NCBI RefSeq assembly: GCF_013409935.1
Contig: NZ_JACCCO010000003.1
Location: 620,001 to 684,000 of the forward strand
Source: Streptosporangium sandarakinum
GTDB lineage: Bacteria; Actinomycetota; Actinomycetes; Streptosporangiales; Streptosporangiaceae
Direction of reading: 5' to 3'
DNA length: 64,000 bases
The notes under the pieces were generated by a model. The model had not been told where the DNA came from. It saw only the letters and a program-made list of their open reading frames with translations, and did no database searches. The position numbers and the translations under genes were made by a program. Below, in pieces: positions 1 through 7,302 of the stretch (positions are counted from its first letter, which is position 1; every line of letters begins with the position of its first letter).

Positions 1-1421
1 TGCGCGAACGCCCGCGCCAGCCCCAGGCGCTGCCGCTCCCCGCCCGACATCGGGGCGTCGTCCAGGCGCGTGCCGTACCCCAGGGGGAGCCGCCGGACGA
101 ACGCGTCGGCGCACGCCTCCCGGGCGGCCCGGCGCACGGCCCGCGGGTCCGGCTCGTCCAGCCCCAGGCCGACGGCCTCCTCGACGGTGTCGCCGACCAG
201 CACCGGACGTTCGAAGGCGTAGCCCACCGCCCGGCGCAGCGCCCCGGGCGACAGCCGGGGCAGCGGCACCCCGTCCAGCAGGACCGTCCCGGCGGCGGGG
301 TCGGCCAGCCGCCCGGCGAGCGCGGCCAGGGCCGACTTGCCGCTGCCGGAGCGCCCGACCACCGCCACCGAGCAGCCGCCCGGGACGACCAGGTCGATCT
401 CGCCGAGCCCTTCGGCGCGCACGCCGCGCAGCTCCAGCGTTCCGGGGCCGGCCGGCAGCGGGCTCTCGCCGTAGGCCCGCGGAGTCCCGGCGGTCAGCTC
501 GGTGATCCGGACGGCCGCGGCGCGCGCCCGGGCCAGCCGGGCGACCTGGCCGAGCGCCGAGCCGATGCCCGCGCCGAGCACGACGTAGCGGGCGGCGGAG
601 TACAGCTCGCCCGCGGTCAGCCCGCCGTCCGCCAGTCGCAGCCCGCCCACCGCCAGCACGGCCACCTCCAGCAGCGGCACCACGGCGCCCGCCCGCACGC
701 CGGCGCTCGCGTTGGCCCGCCACATGTCCATGGCGTGCCCGCGCAGCCGGGGCAGCGCGGCCAGCACCCGGGCCTTCTCCGCCGCCCCGGTGCCCGCGGC
801 GGCGATCGTCCGGGCCCCGGCGAGGGCGTCGACCAGGCGGGCGGCGATGTCGCCCTGGGCCTCCTGGTAGCCGCCGGCGATCGAGGTGCCGGCCCGCAGG
901 AACGCCCGCAGCACGAAGGTGATCAGGACGAGGCCGCAGACCAGGGTCAGGGCCAGCCGGACGTCGATGAGGGTGAGCGCCACGATGCCGCCCGCCGAGG
1001 GGATCACCAGCGCCGCCGCGGTGACGAGCGCCTCCGGCGCCCGACCGGCCTCCTCGGCGTTCACCCCCATCCGGGTGACGAGGTCCCCTTCGGGGAGGCG
1101 GCGGGTCAGCGCGGGCCCGGCGCCGAGGACGTGCCGCAGGGCCCGCAGGCGGAGCCACGCCGTGGCCTGGGCGCCGCTCACCCCGGCGCCCCAGACGCCC
1201 AGGGCGTCGCAGGCGACCGCCCCGGCCACGAGCGCCGCGCAGACGCCCGCCCAGGTCCAGGCCCCGCCCGCCGGGCCGGCCGCGACCAGGGCGTCGACGG
1301 CCCGGCCCAGCGCGTAGGGGAGCGCCAGTTCGGCCAGCGCCCCGGCGACGGAGGAGACGGCGAGGACGCCCAGCCAGGGGCCGCCGCGCCGTACGGTCTG
1401 GGCGAGCAGCCGGTCCGCCAT
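1..1421 (-). CDS. ABC exporter (TM domain fused to ATPase), C-terminus cut by window edge
   Basis: A half-type ABC exporter of about 473 visible codons, lying directly downstream of three lanthipeptide precursor genes. The N-terminal half (about residues 1-300) is hydrophobic and has the character of a six-helix exporter domain. No C39 peptidase domain precedes it, so leader cleavage must be done elsewhere. The ATPase half shows Walker A GRSGSGKS (about bases 336-359) and the signature MSGGERQRL (about 25-51); Walker B and the stop lie outside the window. The ATG at 1421 is in frame with a GTG at 1427, and AAGGAGGG sits upstream, so either may be used. In the SapB locus two such half-transporters (RamA, RamB) follow the precursor gene; a second one just left of the window is expected. 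Export of the modified peptides is inferred from position. Confidence 0.85.
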   Translation of the reverse strand, partial: MADRLLAQTVRRGGPWLGVLAVSSVAGALAELALPYALGRAVDALVAAGPAGGAWTWAGVCAALVAGAVACDALGVWGAGVSGAQATAWLRLRALRHVLGAGPALTRRLPEGDLVTRMGVNAEEAGRAPEALVTAAALVIPSAGGIVALTLIDVRLALTLVCGLVLITFVLRAFLRAGTSIAGGYQEAQGDIAARLVDALAGARTIAAAGTGAAEKARVLAALPRLRGHAMDMWRANASAGVRAGAVVPLLEVAVLAVGGLRLADGGLTAGELYSAARYVVLGAGIGSALGQVARLARARAAAVRITELTAGTPRAYGESPLPAGPGTLELRGVRAEGLGEIDLVVPGGCSVAVVGRSGSGKSALAALAGRLADPAAGTVLLDGVPLPRLSPGALRRAVGYAFERPVLVGDTVEEAVGLGLDEPDPRAVRRAAREACADAFVRRLPLGYGTRLDDAPMSGGERQRLGLARAFA

Positions 1422-1498
1422 CCGCACCGGTCCCTCCTTCGCTCGAAAGGTTCTGGGGCCCGCTCGACGGGGCTCGGAAGAAGTCCCCGGAACAGGCC

Positions 1499-1537
1499 GT
1501 GCCCGGGACGGCCGCCGTCATCGGCCGCCCCGGGCAC
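1499..1537. terminator. GC-rich hairpin between precursor genes and exporter
   Basis: A 16-bp stem (arms 1499-1514 and 1522-1537, one G-T wobble) with a 7-nt loop lies in the 125-bp gap between the last precursor stop and the exporter start. No U-run follows. It could be a partial terminator or RNA-stabilising stem that keeps precursor mRNA more abundant than exporter mRNA. Confidence 0.5.
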
Positions 1538-1546
1538 GGGGTGTCA

Positions 1547-1678
1547 CTAGTGGCAGAGCAGCAGGCTCAGGTTGCTCGGCGTGTAGGACTCGCAGCCCAG
1601 GACGGTCAGCGAGCTGCCGCCGCCACCGCCGTGGCCGCCGCCGGGAGCCTCAAGAGCCTGGAGGTCGAGAAGAACCAT
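1547..1678 (-). CDS. class III lanthipeptide precursor, copy 1 (SapB-like)
   Basis: A 43-residue peptide, third of the tandem precursors in transcription order. The leader begins MVLLDLQALEAP and contains the LLDLQ block typical of class III leaders (LFDLQ in RamS of SapB). A GGGHGGGGG stretch follows, then two ring motifs: SSLTVLGC and SNLSLLLC. Both fit Ser-x-x-Ser/Thr-x3-Cys, the substrate pattern for labionin or lanthionine formation by LanKC enzymes. The inter-ring segment is ESYTP and the peptide ends in CH. An AGGAAGAGGTAAGG ribosome site stands in front of the ATG. It differs from its neighbours mainly at residue 32 (Tyr here). The modified product is predicted to be a small amphiphilic peptide, possibly a SapB-like surfactant; this role is inference. 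Confidence 0.93.
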   Translation of the reverse strand: MVLLDLQALEAPGGGHGGGGGSSLTVLGCESYTPSNLSLLLCH

Positions 1679-1710
1679 TTTCCTTACCTCTTCCTTGTGA
1701 TCGGAGACGA

Positions 1711-1842
1711 CTAGTGGCAGAGCAGGGCGCTCAGGTTGCTCGGCGTCTGGGACTCGCAGCCCAGGACGGTCAGCGTGCTGCCGCCGCCACCGCCGTGGCC
1801 GCCGCCGGGAGCCTCGAGAGCCTGGAGGTCGAGAAGAACCAT
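1711..1842 (-). CDS. class III lanthipeptide precursor, copy 2
   Basis: A 43-residue paralogue of its two flanking genes, with leader MVLLDLQALEAP and the same GGGHGGGGG junction as copy 1. The ring motifs are STLTVLGC and SNLSALLC, so residue 23 is Thr instead of Ser and residue 39 is Ala instead of Leu. The inter-ring residue 32 is Gln. Both Ser/Thr-x-x-Ser/Thr-x3-Cys patterns are intact, so it should be modified by the same LanKC. It follows copy 3 by 34 bp with its own ribosome site (GGAG, 8 nt before the ATG). Nucleotide identity with copy 1 is very high even at wobble positions, which points to a recent tandem duplication. Confidence 0.93.
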   Translation of the reverse strand: MVLLDLQALEAPGGGHGGGGGSTLTVLGCESQTPSNLSALLCH

Positions 1843-1876
1843 GGTGTTACTCCGTTTCTGGCGATCGGGAAGAGGA

Positions 1877-2008
1877 TCAGTGGCACAGGAGCAGGCTCAG
1901 GTTGCTCGGCGTGCAGGACTCGCAACCGAGAACGGTCAGCGAGCTGCCGCCGCCGCCACCGCCACCCCCGTTGGGGGCTTCCAGGCTCTGGAGGTCGAGA
2001 AGTACCAT
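1877..2008 (-). CDS. class III lanthipeptide precursor, copy 3, with an extra cysteine
   Basis: First precursor after the synthetase gene, 43 residues. Leader MVLLDLQSLEAP, then N and eight consecutive glycines, then ring motifs SSLTVLGC and SNLSLLLC. Unlike its two paralogues it carries Cys at residue 32, between the rings, giving three cysteines (29, 32, 42). The extra thiol could stay free, form a disulfide or dimer, or compete in ring closure; the sequence alone does not decide. The ATG at 2008 lies 7 nt beyond the LanKC stop, and its GGAGGTG ribosome site sits inside the last LanKC codons, so the two genes are probably translationally linked. Its DNA has diverged more from copies 1 and 2 than those have from each other, so it may be the oldest copy. 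Confidence 0.93.
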   Translation of the reverse strand: MVLLDLQSLEAPNGGGGGGGGSSLTVLGCESCTPSNLSLLLCH

Positions 2009-2015
2009 GCTGTTG

Positions 2016-4688
2016 TCACACCTCCTTCGAAGGCTCGCGGGGGGAAAGCCGCTCGGCGGATCCATGCGCGGGTAGTGCCGTGGACAGGGCACCCGCGCCG
2101 CCGGGCGGCTCGACAAAGGGGAGGAGCACCCGCCGGTCGCCCAGCGCGGAGCTCATCGCGAACAGGACTCCGGCCGTGCCGGTCGCGAAGTCCATCGAAA
2201 GCCTGAGCAGCTGGTCGCCGGGGAAGGCCAGGCCGTCGCCGTATGACAGCGCGTGCCAGCCCAGTCCCCGGATCTGCTCGGCGAGGTCGGTGGCGGCCCC
2301 GGAGCCGGCGGAGCTCGCGCCGGTGCGGGCGGGGTCGCCCGGCGCGGGCTCCGGGACCGCGGCCAGGGCCGCGATCATGCCCGCCCGGCCGGTGAACAGC
2401 CCCGGCTGGACGTAGTAGCGGCTCCGGGCGGCGCGCATGCAGCCCCGCAGCGCGGTCCGGAAGCCGTCGTCGTCGCGGTGGGCCAGATAGCGGGCGAGGA
2501 CCAGGCCGATGCCGGCCGATCCCTCGTCCAGGTAGGGCAGCGTGCGCCACCCCTGTGTGACCTGCAGCGAGTCGTCCTGGACGGTGACGCAGCGCCGCAG
2601 GTCCTGCCGGAGCGCCACGGCCGCCAGGTCGAGCAGCCCGGCGTCGCCGGTCCGCTCGTAGGCGTGCAGGAAGAGGAGGGCGGGCCCGGACGAGCCGTAC
2701 ATCAGCCCGGCCCGCGGGTTGCCGCCGCCGCTGGTCTCCGGCACGTCCTCCACCCCGCCGAGCCGGTCGGCGCAGACGCCGACGGCGCGCAGCGCCAGGT
2801 CGGCGAGCGTCTGCTCACCGGTCGTGCCGGCCAGGTGCAGGAGGTTCAGCCCGACACCCGCGAGGCCCCCGAACAGGCCGGGTTCCAGCCCCTCCCACTT
2901 CTCCCGCATGGCCACCTCGACCGCGTCGAGCGCGTCCTGGCGGTGCCCGAGCCGGTCGAGGACGTAGGCGACGCCGTGCAGCCCGTCGTAGAACCCGACG
3001 CCGGTCCCGGGGGCGGGGGACGCGGCGCGGCGGCGCAGCCACTCCACGTGCTCGGGGCGGACCTCGGTGCCGGCGGCGTCCAGCGCGTAGAGCACGCCGG
3101 CCGCGCCGTACGCGAGGTTCAGGCCGCCGCCGGGCCTGAACTGGGCCACGTCGCCGGGGAAGAGACGGTCGTCACGCCCGGGGGTGGCGCTCGCCAGGAT
3201 CGCCCGGCACATGGCGTCCCGCAGCGCGGGCCAGTCGTCCGGGGCGAGCCGGGGGAGGGGCCGCGCCGTCACCGGGTCGTCGCCGACGATGGTGCGGACC
3301 GCCTCCTGAACCACCTCCGGCGGCACCGGGAAGGTCTCGGTGACGAGCTCGGCGAGCTGGAACACCTTGGCCCGGTCGAGTGACTGGGTGACGGTGAGCT
3401 GCGGCGCGAACAGGCCGAAGCACAGGCAGGCCAGCGCGTAGTCGTCGATCTCGACGCCCTGGCGGCCGGGCGGCGCGTTGAAGGCGGGATGGCCCAGGGC
3501 GGCGCGGCCGCGGTCCTCGGCGAGGGTCGCCACCTCGTAGTCGATCATGACCAGGCGGCCCTCGGCGGTGATGAGGATGTTGTTGGGATGCAGGTCGCCG
3601 AAGACCACGCCGCGCTCGTGCAGCGCCTCGACGGCCCGCCGGACCTTGGGGAGCGTCTCCATGACCCACGCGGTGTACTCGGCGAGGGTCCCGGCGTCGC
3701 AGCCGGCCCGGGTGAGGGGGTAGCGCTGCACCAGCTGCCGCTGCAGGGGATTGCCGTCGACGAACTCCTGCACCAGGAAGTGGTGCTCGCCGAGGACGAA
3801 GTAGTCGATCAGCTCGGGCACGCAGTCCAGCCCGGACAGGCGCTCCAGCATGTCGCGTTCGTGTCCCAGGCGCGCCACCGCGTCGCGGCCCGCGGCGTCG
3901 AGGCCGGCGTGCGGGCGGGCCTCCTTCAGCACCACGGGCCTGCCGCCGCGTCGCTCCCGCCCGAGGTAGACCCCTCCGCCGTTGGAGAAGTGCATGACGC
4001 TCTCGACCTCGTACGGCAGGCCGCCGGTGGTGACCGCGTTGCGGGCCGCGAGGTGCGGCTCCAGGAACTCCGGCAGCGTCACCCAGGACGGCACGGAGAA
4101 GGACGGCCCGCGCACGTCGGGCACCAGCCGGCCGTCGGCGTCCTCGATCGCGAGCACCGCCTCGCCCTTGGCGTCCAGGCAGTGCCGGGAGGCGAAACCG
4201 CCGTAGCGCACGAAGAGCGGGCCCTCGCCGTAGCGCAGGTCACTGAGGATGTAGGGGCCGTGGACGCCGTGGAGCAGCTCGTGCAGCTCCTTCAGCGTGA
4301 GCTCCAGCTGCGCCTCGTCCACGGGATAGATCGTCACCAGCTTGCCGCTGGACCCGCGGGGGGCCGCCTTGGAGTTCAGCATCGTCACGACCGGCCGGCT
4401 GCGCAGGAACTTGAACGCGATCCCGCGGGGCACGCAGTAGTCCCAAACCAGCTCCATCGCCCGCTCGGCGTCGTCCAGGCACGCCGACACGTGGATCTTC
4501 CAGCCCTGCCTCGGCGTCCTGGCGTCGAGGGGCGCGTAGTGCATCCACGTGTCCGTCGCCTGGTGCGCCCAACCGCCCGGCACCTCCCGGCCGGCGAGCG
4601 GGAAGTCCGGGTGCTCGCTCCGGTCACTGTCGAGAGTGTCGTAGAAGGTCGGGTCCGCTAGGCAATAAAGCTCATAGTGGTCATTCAC
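2016..4688 (-). CDS. class III lanthipeptide synthetase LanKC (lyase-kinase-cyclase)
   Basis: About 890 residues, the usual size for LanKC/RamC enzymes. Residues 1-220 form the phospho-Ser/Thr lyase-like part and begin with the family-typical YxLADPxFYD string. Residues 225-480 are a Ser/Thr kinase domain: a glycine-rich loop (SNGGGVYLG, about 235-243), the Lys in VVLKEA, the catalytic loop GDLHPNN (364-370) and IDYE in place of DFG. The remainder is a LanC-like cyclase (GLHGVAYVLDRLG and similar repeats) without the Cys and Cys-His zinc ligands of LanC, the mark of class III. It phosphorylates and dehydrates precursor Ser/Thr and closes the rings. I chose the GTG at 4688 because GGGAG precedes it by 7 nt and it starts at the conserved N-terminus; an in-frame GTG at 4769 lacks a ribosome site. 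Precursors follow immediately. Confidence 0.93.
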   Translation of the reverse strand: MNDHYELYCLADPTFYDTLDSDRSEHPDFPLAGREVPGGWAHQATDTWMHYAPLDARTPRQGWKIHVSACLDDAERAMELVWDYCVPRGIAFKFLRSRPVVTMLNSKAAPRGSSGKLVTIYPVDEAQLELTLKELHELLHGVHGPYILSDLRYGEGPLFVRYGGFASRHCLDAKGEAVLAIEDADGRLVPDVRGPSFSVPSWVTLPEFLEPHLAARNAVTTGGLPYEVESVMHFSNGGGVYLGRERRGGRPVVLKEARPHAGLDAAGRDAVARLGHERDMLERLSGLDCVPELIDYFVLGEHHFLVQEFVDGNPLQRQLVQRYPLTRAGCDAGTLAEYTAWVMETLPKVRRAVEALHERGVVFGDLHPNNILITAEGRLVMIDYEVATLAEDRGRAALGHPAFNAPPGRQGVEIDDYALACLCFGLFAPQLTVTQSLDRAKVFQLAELVTETFPVPPEVVQEAVRTIVGDDPVTARPLPRLAPDDWPALRDAMCRAILASATPGRDDRLFPGDVAQFRPGGGLNLAYGAAGVLYALDAAGTEVRPEHVEWLRRRAASPAPGTGVGFYDGLHGVAYVLDRLGHRQDALDAVEVAMREKWEGLEPGLFGGLAGVGLNLLHLAGTTGEQTLADLALRAVGVCADRLGGVEDVPETSGGGNPRAGLMYGSSGPALLFLHAYERTGDAGLLDLAAVALRQDLRRCVTVQDDSLQVTQGWRTLPYLDEGSAGIGLVLARYLAHRDDDGFRTALRGCMRAARSRYYVQPGLFTGRAGMIAALAAVPEPAPGDPARTGASSAGSGAATDLAEQIRGLGWHALSYGDGLAFPGDQLLRLSMDFATGTAGVLFAMSSALGDRRVLLPFVEPPGGAGALSTALPAHGSAERLSPREPSKEV

Positions 4689-5173
4689 GGCAATCTCCCT
4701 GCTGTCTTCCAGGGGAGAGAATTCCGGATAACCCGAGAAATCACCAGTTACAAGTTGCACGACCAACACGTGTAAATCTCACAAGTCAAGTCATGATATT
4801 TGGTTTGACCTGCGCTTATGTGAGATATATGAAAGTTGTTCGGAGAAATTCTCTGCGCCGCTCTGTCGAGGACCGAAGAGGTTTCTCTTCTCGACCGAAA
4901 TTAACACGTTCAATGCGAGTATGTAGGTATATATCGGGTAACAGGGTTGGTTTGCCTTCTCGGGTCGTCACCGAGCGTGACGGGTCACGGAACCGGTCCG
5001 GCCGCCCCCGGCGCGGCGGCGCGGCGGGGCTCGCGGGGACGGACCCGCGGCGGCCTGCGAACCGGGGACGGCCCACAGGGCCGGAGCCGGCCGGGAGGCG
5101 GTCGCGGAGAGGCTCGCCAAAGGCCCGGCTCTGCTCCGTGGATCTCCGTGGCGGGCGGGACGGTCGGCAGAAC
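4689..5173. other. regulatory gap upstream of LanKC
   Basis: This 485-bp stretch has no convincing gene. Bases 4770-4960 are markedly A+T-rich for this genome and form the likely lan promoter region. They hold the ATCTCACA/TGTGAGAT inverted repeat (listed separately). A bulged stem-loop also lies here (GTCGA and GAAGAG at 4865-4880, CTCTTC and TCGAC at 4885-4895); it could end transcription coming from the M50 peptidase gene. Bases 4970-5173 are G+C-rich and show nothing recognisable. Confidence 0.6.
4776..4826. promoter_or_regulatory. candidate operator pair upstream of LanKC
   Basis: Perfect 8-bp inverted arms ATCTCACA (4776-4783) and TGTGAGAT (4819-4826), centres 43 bp apart, about four helical turns. 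They lie 88-138 bp before the LanKC GTG in an A+T-rich zone. A TTGACTTG string on the minus strand between the arms could be part of a promoter. The binding protein is unknown; no RamR-like regulator gene is visible in the window. Confidence 0.4.
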
Positions 5174-5884
5174 CTAGGCGGGCCAGGGCAGCGGGTTCAG
5201 CAGCCAGGCCCCGCCCGCCAGGCAGGCGCAGGCCACCAGCAGGAACAGCAGCACCCAGAACCCGCCGGGCAGGAAGGTCAGCCGGGCGAGCTGGTCGGCG
5301 TCGGAGTCGGGGGCGTGGCCGCGGCTCCGCTTGCGGCGCAGCTCCAGGATCGGCCGGACGCCGCCGAACAGCAGGAACCACACGGCCAGGCAGGCGAGGA
5401 CCGCGTCCACGTCGGGTGGGGAGTACCACGTGACGGCGAAGACCGCCCCGCCGGTCGCCAGCAGGCTCACCGCGCCGAACAGGTTGCGGATCAGCAGCAG
5501 CATGGCGGCGAGCAGCCCGATCACCACCGCGATCAGGATCGCCACGTGGCCGGTGGCGGTCAGCCAGGCCCCGCCCACGCCCAGCAGCGATGGGGTGACG
5601 TAGCCGGCGGCGGCGGTCAGGATCATCCCCGGTCCGCGCGGCCTGCCCCGGGTCAGGGTGACCCCCGAAGTGTCCGAGTGCAGCCGGATGCCCTGCAGCT
5701 TGCGCCGGGTGAGCAGCGCCGCCAGCGCGTGGCCGCCCTCGTGCGCGATGGTGATCAGCCCCCTGGACAGGTGCCACGACCCGGACCACGCCACCGTCGC
5801 CAGCGCGACCGCCGCCGACAGCAGCACGGCCCACGGGGGCGGCCCCGCCTGGGCCGCGGTCAAGGACTCCCAGACCTCGTTCAA
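5174..5884 (-). CDS. M50-family (site-2-type) membrane zinc metallopeptidase
   Basis: A 236-residue integral membrane protein with HEGGH (about residues 48-52), the HExxH zinc and catalytic motif of M50B peptidases, set in a hydrophobic stretch, followed by several predicted transmembrane helices and a C-terminal hydrophobic segment ending NPLPWPA. Such enzymes cut substrates within or next to the membrane. The start is TTG at 5884: GGAGAGG stands 6 nt upstream and no better in-frame start is seen. It lies 485 bp upstream of LanKC on the same strand and is divergent from corA. A role in lanthipeptide leader removal is possible from position only. Related M50B proteins occur in actinomycetes without lanthipeptide genes, so an independent housekeeping role is at least as likely. 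Confidence 0.8.
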   Translation of the reverse strand: MNEVWESLTAAQAGPPPWAVLLSAAVALATVAWSGSWHLSRGLITIAHEGGHALAALLTRRKLQGIRLHSDTSGVTLTRGRPRGPGMILTAAAGYVTPSLLGVGGAWLTATGHVAILIAVVIGLLAAMLLLIRNLFGAVSLLATGGAVFAVTWYSPPDVDAVLACLAVWFLLFGGVRPILELRRKRSRGHAPDSDADQLARLTFLPGGFWVLLFLLVACACLAGGAWLLNPLPWPA

Positions 5885-6108
5885 CGTTCGCCTCTCCTCA
5901 ACGTCGCCGGAGCAAAGCGTCCCATGACGCTTGGTCTACCGGCGATAAGGTCGTAAGGAGACGAAGCGGGGTCCGGGGCGCCGCGGGGGAGACGGAATCC
6001 GGCCGACGGGGCGGACCGCGCCCCGTGGGTTTCCCGGTGACCGCCCGGGTAGACGGCGCGGGCACGCACAGGATCGGGGTGCCCGGCGGGGCGGACGAGG
6101 AGGAGCAA

Positions 6109-7251
6109 GTGGCTGACCGGCGGATACTGGGCATGCGGAGCCGGATGCGCGGCCGCCCCGGCGTCGAGCGCGACTCCCCCGAACGGTCGATGGACCCCCG
6201 TTCCGCCGAGGCCGAGCCGGCCTCGACCCGGTCGCACGTCATCGACAACGCGATCTACGTCGACGGGCGACGGGCCGCCACGCCGGGATCGCTGCCCGAG
6301 GCGTTCGAGTGCCTGAAGAACACCCCCGGCAGCATGGCCTGGATCGGCTTCTACCGCCCCGAGGACGGGGTGATCTACAACGTCGCCGAGGAGTTCGACC
6401 TGCACGAGCTGGCCGTCGAGGACGCCATCGTCGCCCACCAGCGTCCCAAGGCCGACCGCTACGAGGAGACCCTCTTCGTGGTGCTGCGCCCGGCCCGCTA
6501 CGTCGACGAGACCGAGGAGGTCGACTTCGGCGAGCTGCACCTGTTCGTCGGCCGCAATTTCGTGATCACCGTACGGCACAGCGAGGCCCCCGACCTGTCC
6601 CAGGTCCGCAGGCGCATGGAGGCCGACCCCGACCTGCTCCGCCAGGGACCCCAGGCGGTGCTCTACGCCGTCGTGGACGCGGTCGTGGACGGCTACGCGC
6701 CGGTGGTGGCCGGCCTGCAGAACGACATCGACGAGATAGAGGTGCAGGTCTTCGGCAACGAACCCGGCGTCTCCCGCCGCATCTACGAGCTGTCCCGGGA
6801 GGTCATCGAGTTCCAGCGGGCCACCCGGCCGTTGCTCGGCATGATCGAGGGGTTCATCGCGGGCGCCGACAAGTACGGAATGGACCAGGAGCTGCAGCGC
6901 TACCTGCGCGACGTCGCCGACCACGCCATCACCGTGTCGGAGCGGGTCAGCGGCTTCCGCCAGATGCTCCACGACATCCTCGTGGTCAACTCCACCATGG
7001 TCGCCCAGGCCCAGAACGAGCACATGACCCGGCTCACCGAGGCCAGCAACGCGCAGAACGAGGAGGTCAAGAAGATCTCCGCCTGGGCCGCGATCCTGTT
7101 CGCCCCCACCCTCGTCGGCACCATCTACGGCATGAACTTCGACCACATACCGGAGCTGCACTGGGCCTTCGGCTACCCGTTCGCCGTGCTGCTGATGGCG
7201 GCCGTCTGCGTCACGCTCTACCTTGTCTTCAAACGCCGCGACTGGCTGTAG
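6109..7251 (+). CDS. corA: CorA-type divalent cation channel
   Basis: 380 residues. The large N-terminal cytoplasmic part with long charged helices (about residues 50-310) and two C-terminal transmembrane helices are the CorA layout. The family signature YGMNF is present (GMN at residues 341-343), at the end of the first helix, and the loop after it carries acidic residues (DHIPE). The protein ends in the basic tail FKRRDWL. It should form a homopentameric channel importing Mg2+ (also Co2+ or Ni2+) across the cytoplasmic membrane. GTG at 6109 is preferred because AGGAGG precedes it at 5 nt; an upstream in-frame start would add 28 residues with no family similarity. No magnesium riboswitch is evident in the 224 bp before it. 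Confidence 0.9.
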   Translation: MADRRILGMRSRMRGRPGVERDSPERSMDPRSAEAEPASTRSHVIDNAIYVDGRRAATPGSLPEAFECLKNTPGSMAWIGFYRPEDGVIYNVAEEFDLHELAVEDAIVAHQRPKADRYEETLFVVLRPARYVDETEEVDFGELHLFVGRNFVITVRHSEAPDLSQVRRRMEADPDLLRQGPQAVLYAVVDAVVDGYAPVVAGLQNDIDEIEVQVFGNEPGVSRRIYELSREVIEFQRATRPLLGMIEGFIAGADKYGMDQELQRYLRDVADHAITVSERVSGFRQMLHDILVVNSTMVAQAQNEHMTRLTEASNAQNEEVKKISAWAAILFAPTLVGTIYGMNFDHIPELHWAFGYPFAVLLMAAVCVTLYLVFKRRDWL

Positions 7252-7302
7252 AACCGCTCGGCGGGGGCCCGGACCGTGGTCCCGTACCCCCGCCACGAGA
7301 CA

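Larger units (their letters stand above)
1547..2008 (-). repeat. tandem array of three precursor genes
   Basis: Three units of 132 coding bases repeat with a period of about 164-166 bp. Units 1 and 2 also share identical bases around the leader; the spacers (32-34 bp) are not conserved. This is a gene-level tandem duplication. Confidence 0.85.

Noticed and set aside
1..1421. C39 peptidase-containing bacteriocin exporter
   Set aside because: The protein begins directly with membrane helices; there is no room for an N-terminal peptidase domain.
4689..4769. N-terminal extension of LanKC by 27 residues
   Set aside because: No ribosome site at 4769 and the extra residues are not like LanKC N-termini; GTG 4688 has GGGAG upstream and starts at the conserved block.
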